From Argyresthia goedartella (lineage: Eukaryota; Arthropoda; Insecta; Lepidoptera; Argyresthiidae), in the NCBI GenBank assembly GCA_949825045.1, contig OX463829.1:6386001-6450000 (forward strand): a DNA stretch of 64,000 nucleotides, given 5' to 3'. Below, piece after piece: positions 46,560 through 56,035 of the stretch (position 1 is its first letter; each line of letters begins with the position of its first letter). Both the position numbers and the translations under genes were made by a program. A model generated the notes under the pieces. The model ran no database searches. It saw nothing but the letters and a program-made list of their open reading frames with translations, and was not told where the DNA came from.

Positions 46560-47110
46560 CTTTATACTTTATTGCACAAAAACAGAAGATACAGATACAA
46601 CAAAATGGAAACTAGGTGTACAAAGGCGAGCTTATCTCTAAAAAGAGATTTCTTCCAGCAAACCTAATATGGACAGAATACATGAAATAACAGGTAGACC
46701 TATGTGCACAACGTTAAAAATATTAAAATAATAAACTAATTACTAATATGTACATAAATACATAATATCAATACAAATAGACAAAATTATACTGCATATA
46801 TATCAAAGCAATATACCTACATAAATCTAGTATGGAAGAGAAAGATAGTGTTCTTTTAAGCGAGTTTTAAAAATAGAAAGTGACGGGCTGTCTCTGAGAG
46901 TGATGACGCTAGGAAGTTTGTTCCAGAGCCTGATAGCTCGTAGTCTAAACCCATGTTCATATGCGGCTGTATTTTGTTGCGGAGTTATAAGCAGTGATCG
47001 AGCGTGAGATCTCCGAGGCCTATCCGAGGACAAAAATTCAAAACGATCTCGTAAGAAGACAGGATAGCGAGGATTAAATAAGATGTTATAGAGGCGGATG
47101 AGGACTATCC
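46560..47110 (-). pseudogene. LINE 3' end: last ~95 codons and 3' untranslated region
   Basis: The minus strand, from about 47110 to the stop at 46827, encodes LYNILFNPRYPVFLRDRFEF, then RSHARSLLITPQQNTAAYEH, then RLWNKLPSVITLRDS and FKTRLKEHYLSL. This is the standard C-terminal tail of several jockey/CR1-type LINE proteins. The 3' sequence continues to about 46560 and ends with TTTTTGTGCAATAAAGTATA in the sense direction. Only the 3' end is present, as in most 5'-truncated LINE copies. Confidence 0.65.
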
Positions 47111-47212
47111 CTAGTCTCTTCCACTTGCTAGGTACTCTTGACTTGCCTAGGTAAATCAGCTGTACCTAGATAAATCATCATCTTCTTGCTGGGTATATAT
47201 GTGGCAGGCAAA

Positions 47213-47476
47213 TTGTATGATTCCGCCGTTTACATACGGCGTCGCCAGTTTATAAACGCTCGCTGTTATGTAATATGCCGAAGGCAAATTGACAAATTGA
47301 AATTAAAATAGCAAATTATCAGGGCAAAACACTGCGGTAGCTTAGTTAGGTTGAACATGTAAGAACAACAAAACGTACTAAAAACATAAAGGAGTGTCAA
47401 TTTGCCTTCGGCATATTACATAACAGCGAGCGTTTATAAACTGGCGACGCCGTATGTAAACGGCGGAATCATACAA
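47213..47476. repeat. Perfect 80-bp inverted repeat with 104-bp spacer
   Basis: 47213-47292 and 47397-47476 are exact reverse complements by eye. The outer end is TTGTATGATTCCGCCGTTTA and the inner end includes GCCGAAGGCAAATTGA. The spacer contains TTAGGTTGAACATGTAAGAA. No gene is present. Confidence 0.88.
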
Positions 47477-47494
47477 AATGCCTGCGACTAGATT

Positions 47495-47750
47495 GTCAAA
47501 ACTGTTAGTTTATAATCAAACTTTTTTTTCTCTCGTCAGTTTACAAACTATCGATAAATTGTAAACTGTACGTATTGCTTACGATATGACGCGTTAGTTT
47601 ATGTGCACGCCCCCTATAGTCTTCGTGTTAGGTTGACATGTAAGAACAAAAGAAACATAAATTCTAAGCCCTGTTGGTCTGATTTACAATTTGTCGATAG
47701 TTTACAAACTAACGCGTTAGTTTATAAACTAACAATCTAACGGTGACATA
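47495..47750. repeat. Second, less perfect fold-back next to the first
   Basis: CAGTTTACAAACTATCGATA (47538 on) pairs imperfectly with GTCGATAGTTTACAAACTAA (47693 on). Its spacer has TTAGGTTGACATGTAAGAAC, nearly the same words as the spacer of the 47213-47476 hairpin, so the two are related modules. Confidence 0.6.
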
Positions 47751-47937
47751 TACACTGAGATGTCATTATTAATGTTGTATGATTTTCTTTGTAACGTTGG
47801 TATTAGGCTGATTGAATAAAGAACAGAATACCCTGCCATTGGAAGGAAATGCTTCAGTTTTGAATAGTTTTGACGTCCGCTCATAGAATTAATGAGCGTT
47901 TGCCTTCAAATATTACAAGTAAAAAGTTATAATTTTC

Positions 47938-48400
47938 TTTATCTACACACGTATCATGAACCCTCTTTACTGCGATCAAAAACCGCAAGTTACGATCAGC
48001 ATAATGTTAAACTACTTTGTGAAAACTCATTTCTTATCATATTGAACATTATGACCATAATGTGTAAATTTTCTACAAATTATGACATTCAAATCTCAAA
48101 CGCCGACGCCCGCCTGCGTGCCGCCCCTACTTTTTCTGTGAAGTTGGTACTACAGAACAAGTTAAACAATTGCAGAGCAATTATCAATGACACAATGCCG
48201 GTTAAACATGCGGTTCCTGAACACATCAAAGAGAGCTTATTATATGTGTGTAGATGAACTAGTGTATGTAACTGTAGATAATTAGGCATTAAAACTCTCG
48301 AGTGATGATATTATTATGAAATTCGCCTTCGGCTCGTTTCATAAGCCGACTCTCGAGTGTTAATGCCCTCCATTATGTGGCAGTCACATAAACTACTATT
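47938..48400 (+). repeat. MITE family A, copy 5
   Basis: Starts TTTATCTACACACGTATCAT and ends ATAAACTACTATT, seven bases before the BEL/Pao 5' LTR. Confidence 0.85.
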
Positions 48401-48407
48401 AGGTGGC

Positions 48408-48993
48408 TGTTTAATATTTATGCGTCGGAAACGCACCGGTTTTTTGTTGCGCGAATCGATCGCGAGTAATCGAGACATCACTAGCGAAAACGGACTAGCA
48501 GCTGTCACTCGTACCGGAACGAGATGTAAAAATTGGAGGTTATCTTTCTCTTGGTCTTGTCTCATCGGGAGAATAACATGGCGGCTCGGGCCCCGTGGCA
48601 TTGATGGTATTTCGGTGTACCAATTATCATACAGGCATCGGGCCTGGTCGGAGTGTAAATCTACCTCATAGCGTCGGGCTATTGATCGTAATTAGATTCG
48701 CGTCAGCGGTCAAGTGATTTGTGTTGTGAAGCACATAGTCGTATCGGCGGCGACTCCACGTGCCGCCAGCACCGCGCCGGCGACGGAGTCGGACAGCGAC
48801 GGCAAGGGTTCGATCCCATCCCCCATTCCAAAATGTCTCCTCTCCCGAATTCCTGTCTAGAATCGAGCCTTCAATCTATCCTGTCTGCGGTGACAAGGTA
48901 ATAAAAATTCATCAATTCTTTTCTCTCACGTGCGGCCAAAGGCACATCCCCCTCAGGATTCCACGCCGTTCGGTAGGCGTGGGAAATTAAACA
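48408..48993 (+). repeat. BEL/Pao 5' LTR
   Basis: Starts TGTTTAATATTTATGCGTCG and ends GTGGGAAATTAAACA. A polyadenylation-like AATAAA lies near 48900. The LTR would provide promoter and RNA-end signals. Confidence 0.92.
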
Positions 48994-49679
48994 TTTTGGT
49001 AGCAGGAGCGCGGTTTCCTAGTGGGAAATCATCGATTCACGGTAGGGTTGCCTTTGTCACATTGTAGTTGGGAGAAAAGAATATCCCAGATTGGCTCAAG
49101 TCGGCAATGAGTCTGTGGTCGGTATACCACGATTAAAGTTCATTTTCGGTAAGTGAAAGTATAAGTGCCAATTTAGTTAACAGGTGTTATAAATTTGTAG
49201 TCGGAAACTACTGTTTGTGCGCATAAAGGATTGAACAGTCATTCTGCGAAGCCTAGATTGTATTACTTGCGATAGAACGTCGGGTTCTATAGTCCTACAG
49301 TGTTATTTCGGTTTACACAGCGGGGTCGGGCTATTTAAGGGGTATTAAGCTGATTTTGCTGACCTCAAAGGAAGTGTGGTTCCTATCGGAGGGGCCACTG
49401 CTAGAAAAATCGTTTTTTTTTTATAATAACCTTTTGTGTGTTATTTGTATTGTACCACATGGTGGCATTCTCTAATTGATTTAGAGTGTATATTATAAGG
49501 TGTATGTCCACAGGGCGACCATATTAAATATTGTTTATGATTTAATTGTGTAGTGGTTGCCTTGGGTTTTACAACTTAGTTTTAATTTCTGTGCCCAGCG
49601 CTGACGGGAAAGTGCTGGTATCTGGCTGTGCTTAGTTCGGCAGTGAAGCATAGGACCAGGAACAATTAAATCGGTAACC
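48994..49679 (+). other. BEL/Pao leader with primer binding site
   Basis: TGGTAGCAGGAGCG at 48997 lies three bases after the LTR and looks like a tRNA primer binding site (TGG complementary to a tRNA CCA end). The rest, to the gag start at 49680, is untranslated leader. Confidence 0.65.
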
Positions 49680-51493
49680 ATGGCACCTTCGCCCTTGACG
49701 GTACTGCGATATGGTGTCCGTGAGGAGAGATGGCTCGCCCATACTCACAAGTATGTGGAGCGACCCGACATGGACGATGTCCTGCTCAAGCGTGTGGAGG
49801 ACGCAATGACACGCGTCGGGAAGGAGTGTCGGCTGGCTGCCGAGGCTGAAGCCCTCGGGCTTACGGATGAGGCCTCGGTGGCTGCAGTGAGGCAGCTCTG
49901 CGCGGATGCTGACCAAGCGATGGAGTGCTTGGGCGACATCGAGCGTCGCGCCGAAAAAATTAAGCGGTCGCGTCGGGATGACCGCGGGGAGGGTAGCGGA
50001 GACCCCCCCCCCCCAAGGGTGTGGTTGGACGGCTTCCACACCTGGAGATTCCGGCCTTCGGTGGGGCAATTGATGAGTGGCCGGCATTCATCAATTTGTT
50101 CGATAGCCTGGTCCACGGTCGGGACGACCTGGACAGCGCCTACAAGTTGGCCCAGCTATTGATGGCACTGCGGGGTGAACCGAAGGAGTTGGTCGGTCAC
50201 CTAACGGTTACGGCGGGCAATTATGAGATTGCCCGGGTCATATTGTTTGACCGCTACCAACAAAAAAGGCGGTTGGTTGATGCGCAGCTGGGGAAGCTGT
50301 TCAGCATCCCAAGAGTAACCCGGGATGTTGACATCCGGGTACAGGTGCTCAACCCTGTGCTGGTGGCCACTAAGGCCCTTCAGAACCTTGGTCTGCCGGT
50401 AGACCAATGGTCATATATTGTGTTATATATGGTTTTGTCACGGTTGCCTGCAGCTGTTCAAAGTCGGTTTGAACAGCTGCATGGGGGCAGTAGCTCGGAA
50501 CTGCCCACGCTCGTCCAATTAACGGAGTTTTTGGAGGGTGAATGCAGGCGATGCGACACCATGGATTCGGAGGCCAGTGTGCAGCGCCAACCCGCGCGGA
50601 TGCGGGAGGGGCCGCGCACCCCACCCCCACGGGGGGGTGGTCGGTCAAAACAATTTGGCGTTTTGAGTGCCGCGCCGTCGGGTGACGGCTGTGTGCACTG
50701 CGACAGTGCCGGTCATGAGGTGACCAGTTGCGCCAACTTTAAGGCGCTCGGTGTGGCTGCCCGCAGGAAGGTGGTCTTCCGCCACCGATTGTGTTTCGGT
50801 TGTTTGGGGCCGCACCCGCTGAGCGAGTGCTCACGGGCGTCCCCCTGTGAGGGCTGCGGTGGCAGGCACCACGTCGTGTTGTGCCTGAACCGGTCAGGCC
50901 CATCGGACGGTCAACAGGGCCGGACTCAGGTTGGTCGGTCACAGGGCCCAACCAGGGCCGGACCCAGTCCCCCTCCGGGCAACGGGAGTCACCAACGGGG
51001 TGACTGGGGTACCCGCGGACGGGACCCCCCCCGAGGGGAAGGGGGCAGCGCGGGGGGTAACAGGCGGGTCAGCCGGGGTTCGGTTGCCGCTGTCCAGGGT
51101 CAGCGAGGACTTCGGGCCGCTGGCTCACTGCGTGTTACGGGCGGGTGTCAGATGGCACCTATGAGTGGCGCGAAGGCTGGGAGCCCACCACCTTCTGCAC
51201 CACCCTGCCCGTCGCTCTGGGAGGCGAACAGGGAGGCGAACAGTCGGATGTCGCCCCCATTCCTAGAGCGCCCCAGGTTGGATCCGCTCTCCCCCCTCCA
51301 TCCACGGTGGCCACCGGGCACACCGTTCACAGTCCGGTATGGTCGGGTACCGGGACAGCGAGGGGCCTATTATGCGGGTTGGGACCCCCTGATGTACATA
51401 CAGTCTGATATGCCACCGGTGGCATATCAGCAGCCGAGTTACCAGGCCGACGGGGGTCCCAGCGGGTTCGGATCCCGCGGAGGTTCCCGCTAG
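49680..51493 (+). CDS. BEL/Pao gag (frame broken at a C tract)
   Basis: The ATG at 49680 (context ACCATGG) opens a helical N-terminal segment of about 112 residues. It reaches a run of 12 C at 50003-50014. The rest of gag, including the segment IPAFGGAIDEWPAFINLFDS, continues in the -1 frame to a TAG at 51491. Gag is the structural protein that packages the element's RNA. Three zinc knuckles lie near its C-terminus: C-x2-C-x4-H-x4-C at about 50690, C-x2-C-x3-H-x4-C near 50795 and C-x2-C-x4-H-x4-C near 50850. Between knuckles and stop the sequence is Gly/Pro-rich. The C-run could be a replication error, an assembly error, or a slippage site; these cannot be told apart here. Confidence 0.8.
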
Positions 51494-54400
51494 GGACACG
51501 CCGCCCACTTACAGGGTGCCGCCACTCCACAGACGGTCATGCTCCCCACCGCCTCTGTGATAGCGTGGAGTTCGGACGGCAAATCTTGTGTAGCACGAGC
51601 ACTATTGGACTCGGGGGCCCAGGGGTGCTTAGTCTCGTGCAACCTTGTAAGACGGTTGGGCATTTCGGTAAGGGAGTACCCACATTCCATTCGGGGAATT
51701 GGGAACACGGAAGTCGGTTCCGTTAAGGGAGTATGTCGGATTACTCTCTCGTCACGGGTGGATTCATCGGTGAATCTGACGGTCACGGCATTAGTCATGC
51801 CTAATGTGATGGGCTCACACCCTCACGTACGGTTGTCGCCCTCGGTGCGACAGTTGGTCGCTGGGTTGTCACTGGCTGCGGGCCCAGTAGACATTTTATT
51901 GGGTGTCGATGCCTTAGGATACCTGTTTGTGCCAGGTGTCCACGTGTTGCAGGCGACTGGTCTGGTTTCGGTCAACACCAGACTGGGCCATGCGGTAATG
52001 GGTCCGGTCATGCCGGCTGCCCCACGCCTAGCGACTCGTAGTCCCTTATTCGGTTCTGTACTCTCGGAGGTGATACAGAAGTTTTGGGAGGTGGAGGAAC
52101 CACCTACGGTACGCCGGTTGGACCCGGTTGAAGAAGAGTGTGAACAGTTTTATCGGAACAATACTGGTCGCCTTCGGTCAGGTCGATTTCTCACACGTCT
52201 TCCATTTCGGAGTGATCGCCCACCGCTGGGCGGTTCACACCATGCAGCCGAGACGCGGCTTCTGTCGATGGAACGACGCATAAAGCGTGACGGGATTTTC
52301 CGGCAGAAGTACGTCGACTTCATGCGGGAATACGAGTCGCTCGGCCACATGTCGGTTTCGGGTATCGACTGGAAGCGTGAAGACCACTGCTTCCTGCCTC
52401 ATCACGCGGTCTTGAGGACCCCGGAGGGCAAAATACGGGTAGTGTTCGATGGATCGGCATCAACATCTAACGGCATGAACCTGAACCAGTGTTTGCATTC
52501 AGGGTCGAAGTTGAATCATGACATCGCGGATGTTATCACACGGTTCCGTCGACACAATGTTGTGTTTGTAGCTGACATCCGGATGATGTTTAGACAGACG
52601 GTCATTCACCCTGACGATAGACGGTATCAGCTGATACTGTGGCGAGAGAGCCCAGATCAGCCCATCAGGGTGTACGAGTTGAACACCAACACGTACGGGC
52701 TACGGTCTAGTCCTTATTTGGCGATTTGCACTCTTCGGGAGTTAGCGGATCGAGAACGGTTAAATTTCCCTAGAGGAGCAGCGATCCTGGAGCAGGACCT
52801 CTACGTGGACGATATCTGTACCGGTGCAGATTCCGTGGAGGAGGCGCTCGCTCGACGGGACGAGCTAGTTGAGCTCTTACGGGGTGGAGGTTACGAGCTC
52901 CGGAAATGGATGTCGAACTCTCCAGAGTTACTGACTGGTCTTCCGGATGACTACCAGCAGGATCCCCACATTTTTGAAAATTTGGAAAATCCAAATATGT
53001 TGTCGGTATTAGGCGTCCAGTACCAGCCGGTGTCAGACATGTTCTCGTATCGGGTCGAGTTGGACTCCCCGAAGGTCTGGACGAAACGGAACGTCCTTTC
53101 AACGGTGGCTAGGACATTTGATCCAAACGGGTGGATCACCCCGGTAACATTTCAGCTCAAGTGTTTTATGCAGCAATTGTGGTCTGCTGAGCTGAAATGG
53201 GACGACCCGATCGGCGGGTCATTGAGCTCAGAGTGGGAATCGTTCTTTTCGACCCTCCCTGGCATCCATCGGATTTCACTGCCACGGAGGTTGGTCCCCA
53301 CCAAACGATACACCGCCACCCTGCATGGGTTTTGCGATGCCTCGGAGAAGGGCTACGGAGCTGCGGTGTATCTGCGTACGGTCGACTCCTCGGGGGAGGT
53401 TGATGTGCGGTTGGTCATGGCCAAGAGCAAAGTTGCGCCGTTGCGCACTCGCCCGACCATTCCCGAGCTTTCGGGAGCGGCTCTCCTGACTCGTCTGCTC
53501 AACCACACGATGACGGTTCTTCGTGGGTCAATAGCGTTGGAAGATACGGTCTACGCTTGGACGGACAGCCAGATCGTGTTATGCTGGCTGAAGGCTTCAG
53601 TTCACAAGCTGGAGATTTTTGTGGCGAATCGGGTTTCGCAGATTTTGACTTCGGAGGTTCCCTTAATCTGGAGACATGTTCCAGGGGAAATGAACCCAGC
53701 AGACTGTGCGTCTCGTGGGTGTCATGCTCCGGAGTTGGTTGGACATCCCTTGTGGTGGGGTCCAAAATGGTTGACTCAAGCCGAATCGGATTGGCCAATG
53801 AGTCCACGCGTTACCACGGCGAACGGCGCCTTGACAGTCGGTGTCTGTACGACGCAGCCAGAGCCGGAAGAGGAGTTCAGCCTGCTGGAACGGTACAGCT
53901 CGCTCGACAAGCTGGTCAATGTGACCGCCTGGATCTGCCGATTTGCGCGGAATTGTCGGAATTCTGAGGCGCAACGAGTGCGGACACCGGTCCTGACACC
54001 ACGGGAACGGAACCATGCGTTGTTCGCATTGGTACGGAACGTGCAGACGGTGCACTTTAAGTCCGAATTGGACATTCTGAGACGCGGACGCGTCCAACTG
54101 AAGGGAGCTGTGGCTCGGCTCAACCCGTTTATTGACCCTCAAGGATTGCTGAGGGTAGGAGGTCGGCTGCGGAATGCCAACCTGCCTTATGCGGCTCGCC
54201 ACCCGTTGTTACTCCCTCGGAAAGGGAGGTTGGTCGAACTGTTGATACAGGATCGACACATTCGGAATGGGCATGTCGGATGCCACGTCTTGATGGCGTT
54301 TCTCCAGCGCGAGTTCTGGATTCTATCGGGAAGACGCTTAGTGCGTAGCGTCGTATTTCGGTGCCTGCCTTGTTATCGGGCCAAGGCGGCTACGATGCAG

Positions 54401-55357
54401 CCCCAGATGGGCGATTTGCCCTCGGATAGGGTTAACGAAATCCGGTCCTTTGCGGGTGTCGGAACGGATTTCGCGGGACCATTCATGGTCAAGTCTTCAC
54501 AGCTACGGAACGCCAGATTAGTAAAGGCATACCTGTGCGTCTTCGTGTGCTTGGCCACGAAGGCAGTCCACTTGGAGGTGGTCAGTGACCTCACTACAGA
54601 GGCATTTATCGCATGTCTAGATCGGTTCGTCTCACGAAGGGGCCTCCCGACATTAATCCGTTCGGACAACGGCACAAATTTTGTCGGAGCCAGGCGATAT
54701 CTGCAGGAGGTCACTCAATTCCTGAACGGTAACCAGGACGCCATCGGTACGGCTTGCTCCCGACGAGGGATTGAATGGGTTTTCAGTCCGCCGGGATGTC
54801 CTCATTGGGGAGGAATTTTTGAGGCTGCGGTTAAATCGGCTAAGTCACACCTGACGAGGATCATCGGTGAGACCTCTCTACGCTTTGAAGAGCTTGCGAC
54901 GCTGTTCTGTAAAATTGAAATGACACTGAACTCGCGTCCGTTGTGCCCGCTCAGTTCGGATCCAAATGATTTGGAAGCGTTGACGCCGGGTCACTTCCTG
55001 ATAGGTCAGCCCCTTAACGCCCTGCCAGAATACCCATTCGGTGATGTTAAGTTAAGTCGGTTAACTAGGTGGCAGATGTTGCAGCAGATGGCTCAAGATT
55101 TTTGGAAACGGTGGTCCCTTGAGTACTTGCACATCTTGCAGCAGCGCCTTAAGTGGAATGACCGGACGAGCCCCCCTCAAGTCGGTGATTTGGTGCTGAT
55201 TAAGGATGCGAACCTGCCATCATTGAGATGGAGACGAGGACGGATCGTCAATTTGTACACGGGTCGGGATGGCACGCCTCGATCAGCAGAAGTCAGGGTG
55301 GGGGACTCGGTCCTCAAGAGAGCGGTCGCAACACTTTCTCGCCTTCCTATTGATTAG
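51494..55357 (+). CDS. BEL/Pao pol polyprotein
   Basis: This frame directly follows the gag TAG in phase, and the first internal ATG is at 51539. Numbering from there (1,272 residues), the aspartic protease has LLDSGAQGC (DSG at 24-26). The reverse transcriptase has VVFVADIRMMF (D346) and the active site LYVDDICTG (YVDD 422-425). RNase H has D600, E643, D676 and D722. The integrase zinc finger is H907, H912, C942, C945, and the core has D977, D1043 and E1095 (TDFAGP, RSDNGTNF, GGIFEAA). A BEL-type C-terminal domain ends at SRLPID. No stop interrupts it. The protein would mature the capsid, copy RNA to DNA and insert the DNA. Expression probably depends on gag translation passing the single TAG, or on separate initiation. 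Confidence 0.92.
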   Translation, partial: GHAAHLQGAATPQTVMLPTASVIAWSSDGKSCVARALLDSGAQGCLVSCNLVRRLGISVREYPHSIRGIGNTEVGSVKGVCRITLSSRVDSSVNLTVTALVMPNVMGSHPHVRLSPSVRQLVAGLSLAAGPVDILLGVDALGYLFVPGVHVLQATGLVSVNTRLGHAVMGPVMPAAPRLATRSPLFGSVLSEVIQKFWEVEEPPTVRRLDPVEEECEQFYRNNTGRLRSGRFLTRLPFRSDRPPLGGSHHAAETRLLSMERRIKRDGIFRQKYVDFMREYESLGHMSVSGIDWKREDHCFLPHHAVLRTPEGKIRVVFDGSASTSNGMNLNQCLHSGSKLNHDIADVITRFRRHNVVFVADIRMMFRQTVIHPDDRRYQLILWRESPDQPIRVYELNTNTYGLRSSPYLAICTLRELADRERLNFPRGAAILEQDLYVDDICTGADSVEEALARRDELVELLRGGGYELRKWMSNSPELLTGLPDDYQQDPHIFENLENPNMLSVLGVQYQPVSDMFSYRVELDSPKVWTKRNVLSTVARTFDPNGWITPVTFQLKCFMQQLWSAELKWDDPIGGSLSSEWESFFSTLPGIHRISLPRRLVPTKRYTATLHGFCDASEKGYGAAVYLRTVDSSGEVDVRLVMAKSKVAPLRTRPTIPELSGAALLTRLLNHTMTVLRGSIALEDTVYAWTDSQIVLCWLKASVHKLEIFVANRVSQILTSEVPLIWRHVPGEMNPADCASRGCHAPELVGHPLWWGPKWLTQAESDWPMSPRVTTANGALTVGVCTTQPEPEEEFSLLERYSSLDKLVNVTAWICRFARNCRNSEAQRVRTPVLTPRERNHALFALVRNVQTVHFKSELDILRRGRVQLKGAVARLNPFIDPQGLLRVGGRLRNANLPYAARHPLLLPRKGRLVELLIQDRHIRNGHVGCHVLMAFLQREFWILSGRRLVRSVVFRCLPCYRAKAATMQPQMGDLPSDRVNEIRSFAGVGTDFAGPFMVKSSQLRNARLVKAYLCVFVCLATKAVHLEVVSDLTTEAFIACLDRFVSRRGLPTLIRSDNGTNFVGARRYLQEVTQFLNGNQDAIGTACSRRGIEWVFSPPGCPHWGGIFEAAVKSAKSHLTRIIGETSLRFEELATLFCKIEMTLNSRPLCPLSSDPNDLEALTPGHFLIGQPLNALPEYPFGDVKLSRLTRWQMLQQMAQDFWKRWSLEYLHILQQRLKWNDRTSPPQVGDLVLIKDANLPSLRWRRGRIVNLYTGRDGTPRSAEVRVGDSVLKRAVATLSRLPID

Positions 55358-55388
55358 GGACAGGTTCGGGCCTGTCCGGGCGGGTGAC

Positions 55389-55975
55389 TGTTTAATATTT
55401 ATGCGTCGGAAACGCACCGGTTTTTTGTTGCGCGAATCGATCGCGAGTAATCGAGACATCACTAGCGAAAACGGACTAGCAGCTGTCACTCGTACCGGAA
55501 CGAGATGTAAAAATTGGAGGTTATCTTTCTCTTGGTCTTGTCTCATCGGGAGAATAACATGGCGGCTCGGGCCCCGTGGCATTGATGGTATTTCGGTGTA
55601 CCAATTATCATACAGGCATCGGGCCTGGTCGGAGTATAAATCTACCTCATAGCGTCGGGCTATTGATCGTAATTAGATTCGCGTCAGCGGTCAAGTGATT
55701 TGTGTTGTGAAGCACATAGTCGTATCGGCGGCGACTCCACGTGCCGCCAGCAGCGCGCCGGCGACGGCGTCGGACAGCGACGGCAAGGGTTCGATCCCAT
55801 CCCCCATTCCAAAACTGTCTCCTCTCCCGAATTCCTGTCTAGAATCGAGCCTTCAATCTATCCTGTCTGCGGTGACAAGGTAATAAAAATTCATCAATTC
55901 TTTTCTCTCACGTGCGGCCAAAGGCACATCCCCCTCAGGATTCCACGCCGTTCGGTAGGCGTGGGAAATTAAACA
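55389..55975 (+). repeat. BEL/Pao 3' LTR
   Basis: Same ends as the 5' LTR. Differences seen are G/A in GAGTRTAAAT, C/G and A/C in the GCC-rich segment near 55750-55770, and one extra C near 55815. It ends 60 bp before the exon-2 acceptor AG of gene 2. Confidence 0.92.
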
Positions 55976-56035
55976 GGCATTCGGCGCATTGTTTAATTTA
56001 TAAATGATTCAAAAACGTTTTTCTCCACTTTTCAG

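Larger units (their letters stand above)
48408..55975 (+). mobile_element. BEL/Pao LTR retrotransposon, near complete
   Basis: Two LTRs of 586 and 587 bp (TG...CA) enclose a leader, gag and a long pol on the plus strand. The order of pol domains (aspartic protease, reverse transcriptase, RNase H, integrase) is that of BEL/Pao elements. The LTRs differ by about three substitutions and one single-base indel, so the insertion is young. The flanks share only GGC, so a longer target-site duplication could not be confirmed. The element lies in intron 1 of gene 2, in the same orientation as the gene. Confidence 0.92.

Noticed and set aside
47892..48289. Small conserved-looking frames (also near 5170, 18566, 25010, 38590)
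   Set aside because: They recur only because MITE family A recurs; there is no start, codon or domain evidence for a protein.
49632..50116. Antisense frames over gag and pol
   Set aside because: Shadows of GC-rich coding sequence on the opposite strand, without independent features.
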